Source: Clarireedia homoeocarpa
Taxonomy: Eukaryota > Ascomycota > Leotiomycetes > Helotiales > Rutstroemiaceae
NCBI GenBank assembly: GCA_001465935.1
Contig: LNKV01000087.1
Span: forward strand, 1-40,847
DNA length: 40,847 nt
Reading direction: 5' to 3'
In this document: one piece after another, positions 1 through 9,738 of the stretch
Numbering within the stretch: the stretch's first letter is position 1
How the letters are laid out: each line of letters begins with the position of its first letter
Notes under the pieces: generated by a model
What the model was told of the DNA's origin: nothing
Databases searched by the model: none
What the model saw: the letters and a program-made list of their open reading frames with translations, nothing else
Made by a program: the position numbers and the translations under genes

Positions 1-660
1 AGGTACGAAGTGATTCATTTAAATGGGGTGATTCAAGATGTGGGGTCGTACGTTATACTATGTATATACTATGTATATGATGTTGAGAGTGTCCCGCAAA
101 CACAGGAGTCCTGGCCAATAAACACGACACATGATTATATTGGGTTTGCACCCCCGGGTGGTTAAGACTTTGAGTTCCTCAACCCTGAGGAGCAGCTCCT
201 CTCCAGTCTTCATTGGGGACAGTTTCTTCTGACTCCTGCGTACTAGCCACGGCTCTTGGCCAAGTGGTAAACTCGGATCTCACTCGAACGTCGATTCAAC
301 AGCAAAGTTCCGATAATACTTACATTTTCTTAAAGCAGCGGCGGCTCCTTCAATCCCGGTACTCACATGTATCACGCGCTAGCGCGCGCTGGGTACTGGG
401 AAGCAAAGGCAAAGGCAAAGGCAAAGGAAGGGGAGAAGCACGCACGTATAGGTACTATCGATATCTGGCGAAATAAAGGTTAAATTTATTCTGGTAGATT
501 CTATCAACAGGGGTAGTTTCATCGAATCACATCGTTAGGATCATACAACACGGGAGAATTTTAACAAATAGCCGGGGTATGCGTATGAACCTTTATTATG
601 CCTGTCACCAAGTTGTTCCTTCTTTCTGTCTGTCTGTGTGTGTGTGTGTTTGTATCTGCA

Positions 661-712
661 CCTCTGCATATCCGCAAATCTGCATATCCGCAAATCTGCA
701 AATCTGCAAATC
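661..712. repeat. Short tandem repeat, 8-bp type
   Basis: Alternating units of the type CATATCCG and CAAATCTG are repeated about six times. The unit type changes along the array (two mixed pairs, then three CAAATCTG copies), as expected of slippage and unequal exchange. Confidence 0.8.
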
Positions 713-793
713 TCGTAACCCAGGTAGGCTTCAGGCACAACATCTGCCCATAGTGTCACACCCCGATACCTCGCATGCGAATGCGCAAAAGAG

Positions 794-846
794 CGCAAGG
801 GCAAAGGCCAAGGGCAAAGGCCAAGAGCAAAGGCCAAGGGCAAAGG
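794..846. repeat. 12-bp tandem repeat (GGCAAAGGCCAA)
   Basis: About four copies of GGCAAAGGCCAA with single-base variants. The core GGCAAA is the same as in the hexamer run at 403-427, 400 bp away, so both may derive from one seed. Confidence 0.8.
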
Positions 847-1264
847 CTCCGTGCATTCGCATCTAGGTCTTTCACTAGCTCGTGAGGGCTGGAGCTCTTG
901 AGGACTGGAGCTCTAGCTAAGCTACGAAGGCGTATGATTGAAGACACGGAGGGAAATGCCGTAACCGAGTTGCTTCCTCTATCCGACCCGGGCATTTTAC
1001 CTCAACAATCGACCAATGACCGCCCTGGCTATGGTTTGTCTATAGTTGTAAATGGCTCGCTCCGTTGCGGATAGACGCCATGTGGATTTGGTTAGCTGCT
1101 GGCGCGGGATCTGACAGCACACTTGGGGAAAGCCCTTTTGCCCCTTGGAATTCCCATTTTCCGATTCCTATTTCACATCTGCCCATCTCTATTTGCCCCT
1201 TCTCGAGGGAATGCCACCGCCGCACGTGACTCCCTCGTGGTGATGGAGAACTGTCCTTATTTAC

Positions 1265-1379
1265 TTGTATACATATATACATACATACCTACATACTTAT
1301 ATACATATATACATACATACCTACATACATATATACATACATACCTACATACCTACATACCTACATACCTACATACTTT
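1265..1379. repeat. TACATA/TACC microsatellite
   Basis: About 115 bp of TACATACATACC and TATATACA units, arranged first as 36-38-bp higher-order copies and then as plain CTACATAC tetramer pairs. It is AT-rich and has no coding sense. Confidence 0.9.
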
Positions 1380-1811
1380 GTAATCTTACATGCATGCTCC
1401 GTACATCTACAAACACATTGCTAATATTTTCTACTTGTATGAATCAAGGAGAGGAGAGGGTTATCGTAATGTCAATTCTAACCCTTTTTAGCCAGCCTAC
1501 GTTCTCTACCTCGACATCTCGACGCCTCGAACTAGTGCTGGTGGCCGGGCCGGGGTTCAAGCGATATGCAAACCGTAAACTCACTGTTCCTTCTCCGCAA
1601 CACATCCCCACCCCCATCCCCATCCCCAAACCAAACCATACCACGCCGCACCGCACCACCTGTCCCGACGCCAGAGGGCAAGATCCATCAAAAAGAGCCA
1701 CAGCCCCTACCTCAATCCATTCTCTTATATCCATTTTACTAATAGCCGACCCAGTCCAGCCTCGCGCTAAGGGAGCATCGCGCGATCGAAAAAAAACCCG
1801 CGGGACATATC

Positions 1812-2479
1812 ATGGCTCCTCCGAGCAACGCTGATAAAACATCGCAAGATGACATTTCGGATGTTGACCTAGCACAGGTATGTCAAGCCTCAAAACACCA
1901 CTTGTGACCAGATTATGCAAATATGAGCCCATTCCAAGCTGTCAAGCTATCAGTATCGCCACTTTCATGCTGCTTTCCACTCCTTTGTGGGGATGTGTTT
2001 CTCAGATATGCATCCCCCAATATGCACTTCCGGGACCCTGAATCCCATCTTCACTTCAAACTCCCATGATTTGGAATCCTTGTCTAACGAACTTATGCGA
2101 TCTAGGCCCTCAAAGACCTTCAACGTATGTCCTACCATTTCCTCCGGTGCCTCTTCTGATCAAAATTTCTTGCATAAAACTGCCAACGCGGCAGTAGGCA
2201 TTTTTTTCTTTTATTCTAGACCCACGTCCTTTCGACCTAGCTCAGCTGAACCTCGCACTCAAGCCACAACTTATCATCCTTTCATTCTCCACACACTAAC
2301 TGTACATCAATATAGGCGGGGAAAAGACTGCCCAAATGCTCGAAACTAGTCTTACAAGCCTCGAAAAGAAGATTGATGACCTCCTAGCAAGCTTCGAAGA
2401 TGAGGAACCCAACAGAATTAGGGCCGATAAGGCGAGAGACGACCCGAAGAAGGACAACGGTGACTCCGAGCAATCGTGA
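1812..2479 (+). CDS. Small conserved-looking coiled-coil protein, function unknown
   Basis: Three exons: 1812-1877, 2106-2124 and 2316-2479, giving 82 residues. The donors are GTATGT and the acceptors CTAG and ATAG, and the frame is continuous only with this splicing. The middle exon is a 19-nt microexon encoding A-L-K-D-L-Q plus part of an Arg codon. Residues 1-20 are polar and acidic. Residues 22-55 form an amphipathic helix with heptad-like leucines (ALKDLQRGEKTAQ, then LTSLEKKIDDLLASF), likely a short coiled coil. The tail is charged, with many Asp, Lys and Arg. There is no signal peptide or membrane segment. It probably binds a partner or sits in a complex, but I do not recognise the family and assign no function. 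Confidence 0.72.
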
Positions 2480-4313
2480 GGCTTGAGCCTAGATCTTCGT
2501 CTGTACCGTTCACTCCGCTGCGAGGAGTAGTCGTCTACTCCCTTCTGTATTCGAGTCCACACCTTGCCAATGACTTCGTCTGCTGTATTGTCCATCTTAG
2601 AGACGGACATCATTACGTCCGAATACCCTTGATCAACCTCCTAGATTGGACCAATGTCCGAAACCTCACGGTCAAACGAGAACATACGCAGATAGAGGAA
2701 GGCTGGAATCACTTTGAGGCAGTTAATTAAACAACATCTGATCATGAGACCTTTGAGAATGGCTTAAGGATGTCTTCGAGGACTGTCTTGCCTTGAATGC
2801 TACTCACCATGTGCCCCTGGTCAGCGCTGTATATTACATCCCTGCCCCGAATTGAGTGGATTGGAAACTGGTAGCGGCGACTACTCTCCGGAGCAAAGTT
2901 TCCGCTCATCTTGGCTATCTGCACTTTTGGCAGAATCGTGCCACTTGTTCTGTTCGTTGTCACCATGATGCCTGCAAGAATAGTCGCCACCTGGCATTTT
3001 ACCTGTTCTATATTATTGCTATGTTCTGCTACACTTGGCTTTTCGTGTCTGGGCTTTGTTTGTGATAGCATTGAGGGTAGTTGCCCTAATGCAGTCTTCA
3101 TGTGTGTTCTCCCAATCTCTTCGTTCGAGGATCAAAAATGAGAACTTTCGGTGGGTATGGGGTAGATTCGATGAAACTATCGTGTCTTTGGATGCTTCAT
3201 ATTGCTCGTTGGCACACATCATTACAGTCTTCACTTGTGATTATCTATGCCCCCATTTTTAACGGACCAAGAAAGCTAAGTGCTCAAGTGATTAAGCGCT
3301 CCTAAGTCTGCAATGTCACAGTCACAAAAGCCTTCCCCCATTCATGTCCATACATCCTGATTCTCTCTTGAAGTTAGCTTGGTGTTTGTCCTCCAGTTTA
3401 GCATTATGAGCTTCTTTCAGTATCTGTGCCGCATAGAGACACTAACGCCTCTTCGCATATTCAGCACAATATTAGTGAATAGGCAAGATGGATATTACCC
3501 TCCAATCAACCAAGACTTATCTCATGCGCCTCTGACCTACAGCCTATACTAGCAAGCTCTCTCTGTAGACGCCTATCTCAACTAGCGATCCGATAAATTT
3601 TCTTTATACCAATTCACTCTAAAACAGAGTTTTACTCTAGAAAATTTTCTGCTTTTAGTTCTATTTAACTTATATTACTTATTATTTAGTCTTATAAGCC
3701 TTTTCTATTTACTCTAACATACTATTTATCGCACACCAATAAGCTAGTGGCTACGATATCTCCACGATGAAAGAACTTTACGTCTCCGAATATGAAGAGA
3801 CTGGAAAACAGCGAGAGGTTGAACAATTCACTGGGAACAGACCAATTTTGAAATAGGTTAACCGTAGGTTGTGATGAATGTAAGTGGGGTGACACTTGGT
3901 GGAACGGCTCATATAAGAGCTAGCTTGCTAGTATATATAGGCTATAGGTCAGAGGCGTATGAGATAAGCCTTAGTTGATTGGTGTGCGGTGAGTGGTATA
4001 TTGGAGTGAATAGAAAAGACTTATAAGAATAAGTAATATATAGTATAAGTAGAACAAGACTAGAAGCAGAAAATTGTCTACAGTAAAGCTCTGCTTAGAA
4101 GTGAATTGGTATAAAGAAAATTTATCAGATCGCTAGTTGAGATAGGTGTCTATCTTCTGAGCTGTGAATACTGCGTTGGAGATGTGTTTGAAGGAAATCC
4201 TTCTATGTAGGTGAGCCCTAAAGATTGAATGAAGTACTAATGTATGCACTATGGAAAACTCTATTGTCTCACCTATCCCGCGCAACATCCGCGCTCATCC
4301 CGTGATCACTTCC
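2480..4313. other. Gene-free, repeat-bearing stretch
   Basis: No supportable gene. Open frames of about 70-120 codons at 2742-3305 lack recognisable domains, splice structure or start context. From about 3300 the base composition becomes AT-rich and holds the composite inverted repeat listed separately. The region separates the small coiled-coil gene from the monooxygenase 3' end. Confidence 0.55.
3502..4151. repeat. Composite inverted repeat (two arms, about 175 and 65 bp)
   Basis: Segment A (3502-3563, with CTTATCTCATGCGCCTCTGA) and segment B (3568-3740, with CTAGCGATCCGATAAATTTT) recur on the opposite strand as A' (3916-3985) and B' (3977-4151). By eye B and B' agree at roughly 85-90%, and most differences are C/T or G/A transitions, as left by RIP. 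In the right arm B' and A' are joined directly and share CACACCAATCAA, whereas in the left arm A lies before B. This suggests a B-A unit present as a partial tandem on one side and as an inverted copy on the other. It has no coding capacity; it is probably a non-autonomous element or a remnant of a larger repeat. Confidence 0.75.
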
Positions 4314-6481
4314 TCACAAAAACGCATCTGGCTCCCCCATATACCACGTGCTATCTCCCTCTCCCTCTCCCTCCCTGCTGGAAAACCCATTCCCCAAATA
4401 CGCAAAGCGATTGCGCCTCCCCTCCCTTCCTCCTCCGCCAGCAACCCTCCACTCAAAGTCCTCCCATCTCGGCGCTTCCAACATATGAAAGAAATGCGCC
4501 GGGCTGCCCGGGTGCAGCGCCAGCACGGGCCCCGTGTCCTTGCCTGCGCGGTACCAGGAACGACACTGGGCATCTGCCCACACGGTGCGCGGCATGAAGG
4601 TGCGGATGTGCTCGTTGTAGTCGTGGACGGCGGCGGGGAGGGGCCGGAAGGAAGCGATGTGTTCGCGTTGGCATTTGTGCAGGAATTGGAGGAGGTAGAG
4701 GGTTAGGCGCTCGGTGATTAGGGGGATGGCGCCGTGCGCGAGCGGGCCGTTGGGACCGAGGTATGCTGGTGAAGGGGGTTAGTTGGCTTGGGTGGGGAAA
4801 AGGGGAGAAGCGGGAGAAGAAGTTTGTTTGTTTGTTTGGGGGGTGAGTAGTATAGATAGAATAGAACAGTAAAATGTAAGACGTACTAAAGTAATTCGGC
4901 ATCCCGGGAATCATACACGACATGTACGCCTCGGGTGGACTATCTCTCCAACAGTCCTGCAAATTGCCATACTCACCAATCATCGGGAATCGTGGGACAA
5001 ACGAGCAATTAAATCCCGTCGCGCAAACAATCGCATCAACCTCGATGAATTCACCATTTGCGAGCGTGATTCCCTCAGCGTTGATTTCCTCAATACCGGT
5101 GGTGATGACCTTGGCATTCGGCTGCAGAAGCGCGTTTAGGTAGCCGACACCGGGGGTGACGCGGCGCGAGCCGACTGGGAAATCAGGTTTCAGAGCAGCA
5201 ATCAGGTCGGGGTTATGGTGGAGAGCGGCTTCCATATATTGAGTGATGTTTCGCCGGGCTTCTTCTGCTTCGGGGCTTCCTTTGAGGACCTACATACGTT
5301 GTCAAAATCTTAGTAAGATTAAACTGAGACAGGGGGTGGGGTGTGAGACACACAGTTTTGAAGCGCTGGTTGGCTAGCGCTTCGATCTTCCGTACGAATG
5401 CGAGATATTCCTCTGGGTTATCGCGAAATTTTTGGATTTGCCTTTGTGTGAAACAGTTCTCGCTGTCCATTTCGTACTCGTAAACATACTCGACTGCTTT
5501 GCTTTTGGGCGATATCCATGTTTTGGTTCGGATGAAATGAACGAGTTCTTTGACCCCTTTTCAGGGAATTAGCTTTCTAGCTTTGGTGCAGAGTTCTTTC
5601 CTGAATTTTGATATTCACCTGGTTGTAAGACGGGTACGATTTGAACGCCGGAAGCCCCATTGCCAATAACGGCTACTCTCTTTGATTTGGGGTCAAAATC
5701 TTTGGGCCATTTGGCTGTATGGATTAAGTCTCCCTTGAAGGAATGTAAACCCTTGATGTCAGGCCATTTCCAATCACTGCAGTTTGGTCAGCGAGATAGT
5801 TATCCACGTTAGAGTACACACTTACTTGAAGATTCCCGTAGCATCGAGCAAGAAGTTACATCTATCTTCGAAAATATCGCCAGTGAGGTCATTCTTGACT
5901 TGTAAAATCCATTCGCCTGCACTTTCCTCCCATCTTGCATGAAGTACTGAATGTGATAGGTTCATGTGATCACGCAGCCCATATTTGCTGCATATATCGA
6001 CGAGATACTTTCTAATTTCAGAAGCTGGTGAGAACAGAGAACTCCATCCTGGATTGGGTGTGTGGGAGAATTGGTAGTTGTGAGAAGGGTCGTCGGATGC
6101 ACATCCTGGATAACGGTTTTCATACCAAGTACCGCCGACCTCGGGGTTCTTGTCATATATGACATGCTCAACGTGGGAAGTGCTTTGTTTCAATGTTCGA
6201 ACCAAATTAATGCCGCTGACTCCAGCTCCAATAATAATGACCTTAATGGGACGCAAAGTTCCTAAAGACTGCTCTTGGATAGCATAGCCATACCTATTGT
6301 CGTTGATACCAGGAGCTTGCTGATCGCTTGTGGCTAAATTTCGTGGACTAACATATGATACTGCGTTTCGGACGCCATGTTGGAATGGATGCTTGACCCG
6401 AATGTGACAAGCATGAGATCTGGAGAGCAACTGAGGAACGCGAAATATAGCTGGAAGAAATCGACGTGTTGCTGGAATCAT
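4314..6481 (-). CDS. Baeyer-Villiger-type flavin monooxygenase
   Basis: Five exons on the minus strand (5826-6481, 5619-5776, 5354-5556, 4887-5289, 4314-4765) give 623 residues. Visible motifs are a first Rossmann fold, GAGVSG at 85-90 (FAD); GGTWYENRYPG, typical of cyclohexanone monooxygenase-like enzymes; the fingerprint FKGDLIHTAKW at 232-242, which fits FxGxxxHxxxW; a second Rossmann fold, GNGASG at 257-262 (NADPH); and the ATGF motif near the C-terminal third. Such enzymes use NADPH and O2 to turn ketones into esters or lactones, or to oxidise heteroatoms. The first 50 residues are rich in Arg, Ser and hydrophobics and nearly lack acid residues, so a mitochondrial targeting sequence is possible. 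The gene is divergent from the halogenase-like gene. The substrate cannot be told from sequence. Confidence 0.88.
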
Positions 6482-6921
6482 CTTGCCAAGTTGATATATT
6501 GAAAGTGCAAGTTACTCTTGTTCATCCAAATTCTTGTTCATTCATATCCTCGTTGATTCAAATTTCAGATCCATCAATAAAATTGACCATGTCTCAAAAT
6601 ACACGCCCAGAAAACAGTGACCTAGACCTGTAATGAAAATTTGATCGGATGAGAATTTTGGATTTGTCGCCCAATAGCACGGTGATCACGTACAGAACCC
6701 CCATGTTGGTGAATACAGCCCATGTTTGTACTACCAAAGCCTTGCCGCTGACAATCCCACGATCGGGGGAAATTGTAAGCCCTAATATCCCCAAAATATC
6801 CTCAAATATTCAAGATTAAATAACAGTTCTTGGACACCGGTCTTCTTGAAATCATCTCTGCTTTTTGTCAAAAATATAAACGCAATAGTTCATAAGACAT
6901 TGGAGAACTCAAACTGGAACC
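6482..6921. promoter_or_regulatory. Shared divergent promoter region of the flavoenzyme pair
   Basis: These 440 bp lie between the two start codons of the monooxygenase (minus) and the halogenase-like gene (plus), so both promoters must lie here or overlap it. The sequence is AT-rich. I could not pin down a specific regulator site. An open frame on the minus strand (6594-6794) looks fortuitous. Confidence 0.5.
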
Positions 6922-9058
6922 ATGGGTGCAGAACTATCAGCACTCTCTGCAGACGCAGGTCGACACGGCAAAAAGCCACGTTCTGATGCTTCTGTTCTAA
7001 ATAGATTTAATGCAGAAAAAGGACAGCTTCCTGGGAAGTCTGATGTTGTCGTTGTCGGCGGAGGTATTCATGCTTTGATTTATGCCATCCATGCGAAGAC
7101 TCTAGAATTGAACACAGGAAGTCAAGGTACGTTACTTCATAGACTTTACCCCAACATGATGTTTCAATCTTCACATCCCTAGATGTGGGATCGTTCTCCA
7201 GTCTGCCGCGCGCGTAGACAAAATGATATGGCAATGAAGTGCTTGAAATGAAGCGCAAGGCTCAACACTTGCTGACCTCGTTGGACCGATAGCGGCACCT
7301 ACAACCATGACAGTCTTAGAAAAATCCAATAGCCCAGGATATAAGATTGGCGAGTCGACCTTGACAGTCTTCGGACTCTGGCTCAAGACCATCGGCATAG
7401 AGTCGCCTATGCTCTGGCGTCTGTTCGGTCCAAAAGATGGCCTGGCATTCTACTACTTCTCCCCTACAGGCGACCCAGAGGGTTATACTCAATTTGTTGC
7501 CAACGGACCACCAGGAGATTTCGTTCCGACTCTCCAGATTGAGAGAAAGATCAGCGAGTTAATGCTAACTCTCCACGCACAGCGCTTGGGTATCACCGTT
7601 CTCCATGGCAAAGAAGTCGATATTAAGGGCATCGTGCCAGGGGACGACAGTGCTGGGACAAGTGTGCCTGTTCGAGACTGCGAAACCTCGAAGGAAGAAT
7701 CAGTGGAAGCTCGCCTATTAATAGACGCAACGGGTCGGTTCCATCGACTGGTCTCCAATGAATCGCGAATTGAGAAGGTCGATGGCGTCAACACCCATGC
7801 ATTCTGGGCTTATTTCCAACAGTCAGGTGACGAAAGTGATATACCTCTGAGGAATTACGAGAGTGTCAACACAAATCACATCTGCCTCCCTGAAGGGTGA
7901 GTTCTCCTATACCGTCAGTTTTTGTCGAGTAGAAGCTAAATTCAGGGCGTCTAAAGCTGGGCTTGGGTCATTAGACTTCCATCATGGGAGGGAAGTCCTA
8001 TTGAGAACCTAACTGCAATGATCAATCACTTGCTTGATCTTAACGAAGCCAAAACACCAGGCGACCTGTATCCTTCCGTGGACGAGCTAGTTAAGAAATA
8101 CAATCTCAAATTCCGTTGGGTAGTTAGCATTGGCTTTGCCCTCCGCTCTGATATTCAATACCCGGTCGATCTTTCTGCTATCGGAAGAAGTGAAGCAGAA
8201 CAAAAATTCAACTGGATAGTCTCCAAATATGAGAAAGTTGGTGGATTGATGGACAGGCACATTCTTATTGAAGATATGTACGGTCCCGGAACCACCTGGT
8301 TTGCGCGCAAGAATCTTGCTTTCCGTTCTCCACATGTTACCGGGAAGAACTGGATGGCCATTGGCGATGCCACTGGTTTCACAAACCCATTGTATTCTCC
8401 TGGAATCAATGCGAACATGAGCACCAGTGTCTACGCCGCTGAGATGACAAAAGCGTACCTATCAGCTAAGAATTCTTGTGAAAGACAAAGTCTAATGCAG
8501 AAGTATGAGGTGTTTTGTCAAGATCGTATCCCCAATCTCCAACGTATGAATGTCTTTAACTATGTTTGCATGCGATCACCTCAGCTGGGACCACTGGGAC
8601 CACTTTGGCAATATCTTTGCGGAACAGGCAACACAAACTTCCAGAATGCAAAGAAGTATGAGCTGCATAACGCCAGCGAGTTATTGACGACCTGGGATTG
8701 GGGTGCGCAGAGTGAGGAATACATTGCCTTTGCCAAGCTTGCCATTCAGCTACTTGATGGACCGCCACATGCCAGTCTCTCTCAGAAGACGATTGATGGT
8801 GTCAGAGAGCTCTCAGCGGCACACCTCACCAAGGCAGTAGCTACTGGAAAGTACAAGGGGCGATGGGCCGGCTTGTTGCGATGGTACGATGATGAGCTTA
8901 ATTTCGTCAAGGACAAAGTCGACAGAGATGTGTTGGCTCGGAGATGTCGTGATTGTGGTGAATGGAAGATTTTGAGATCGGATTTCAGAAAGTGTGCATT
9001 CTGTGGCTGGGAGCATAGCATTGAGGAAAGTACAAAGGTGCTGTATACTGTAAATTGA
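6922..9058 (+). CDS. FAD-dependent halogenase-like monooxygenase with C-terminal zinc ribbon
   Basis: Three exons (6922-7126, 7293-7896, 7957-9058) give 636 residues. The FAD-binding start VVVVGGGIHA lies near residue 45, and the family signature PGYKIGEST near residue 90. The sequence GWAWVIRLPSW from about residue 270 matches the WxWxIP element of flavin-dependent halogenases except that Arg replaces Pro. Lys near 115 (GPKDGLAFYY) may correspond to the catalytic Lys of fungal phenol halogenases; this is inference. GDATGFTNPLYSPGIN is the second FAD motif. The last 39 residues hold C600-x2-C603 and C616-x2-C619, a zinc-ribbon pattern not expected in the core fold. The second intron uses acceptor AAAG at 7956, chosen because it restores GWAW in frame. 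It may halogenate or hydroxylate an aromatic or other small molecule. No polyketide or peptide synthase is nearby. Confidence 0.82.
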
Positions 9059-9738
9059 GATGCGATATTATGTAACTTGTAAGTTATGAGGAGTATATGA
9101 GGAGTATATGAGGAGTATATGAGGAGTATATGAGGAGTAAGACTGTGGATGTTTTCAAGTACAGTAACCTTAATGGCCTGAGGGAATTTGGAATGCTTTC
9201 CGGCAGGGGTAACCTTAGCACAGGAGTTAGATAAGCGGCATGGACTGTAAAAAGGGCCAACGACATGTCATCTTACATATTGCGGTCCACAAAATTCCAA
9301 TCCTACAGTGACAAAATCTGTTGAGCCCAGAGCCAGAAAGCATCGAAGTCATCTATCCTGGTTCATAAGCGCAATACTGCGTGGTTGAGGATAACATGGG
9401 TGCATTTCAGCCAGTCATCAAGCCACTACTCGGACTACTAGCATAGCAGCCGGACTGGCTTCACGTCAGTCGAATATGTATGTGCCAATCCGATAGCGAA
9501 AGTGTAGCTTAACTCCGTGTGTTGTCCTCGGGCGGTGAGGAGGACATTGGTGATTAGTAGAGCAATTTGTGTCTTTCTTCCCTTTCCATACCTTTATTTG
9601 GTTTCGGGTTTACGGATTTAGATCATTTCTCCCCGACTTCATCCATTGCAAATCCTATATAACTTCTTATTCTTTTTGAAGCAGCTTATATACCAAGAAT
9701 TCCCAAACTCGTCCTTACACTATTTTCCAGTATCCAGA
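9059..9738. other. Intergenic: halogenase 3' end and aminotransferase promoter
   Basis: No gene seen. It starts with an 11-bp minisatellite just after the halogenase-like stop. The rest should hold the 3' UTR and the promoter of the aminotransferase. A TTG-initiated frame runs into the aminotransferase from 9646, but ATG at 9739 is the first proper start. Confidence 0.5.
9088..9138. repeat. 11-bp minisatellite (GAGGAGTATAT)
   Basis: About 4.6 perfect copies of GAGGAGTATAT, starting 30 bp after a stop codon and so probably inside a 3' UTR. The lack of variation between copies suggests recent expansion. Confidence 0.9.

Larger units (their letters stand above)
1..1811. other. Gene-free flank rich in simple repeats
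   Basis: I see no supportable gene here. The longer open frames run through microsatellites and have no recognisable protein. The stretch holds a GGCAAA hexamer run (403-427), a TG/TC run (621-652), an 8-bp repeat cluster (661-712), a 12-bp GGCAAAGGCCAA-like cluster (794-846) and a long TACATACC-type satellite (1265-1379). A tRNA-like box A/box B pair near 257-303 is discussed in the findings. The last 300 bp should contain the promoter of the small gene that starts at 1812. Confidence 0.6.

Noticed and set aside
541..866. Overlapping open frames on both strands
   Set aside because: They run through tandem repeats (TG, 8-bp and 12-bp units), which keep all frames open.
1265..1834. 189-codon open frame on the plus strand
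   Set aside because: Its first third is the TACATA microsatellite and the rest has no domain; it ends inside the first exon of the small coiled-coil gene in another frame.
2742..3101. 119-codon minus-strand frame
   Set aside because: No recognisable motif, no splice partners and no upstream or downstream continuation; treated as chance.
6594..6794. 66-codon minus-strand frame with a hydrophobic stretch
   Set aside because: It lies in the shared promoter of two divergent genes, and the hydrophobic part is too short to identify; more likely fortuitous.
9646..9738. N-terminal extension of the aminotransferase
   Set aside because: The extension begins with TTG, not ATG; the first ATG in frame is at 9739.
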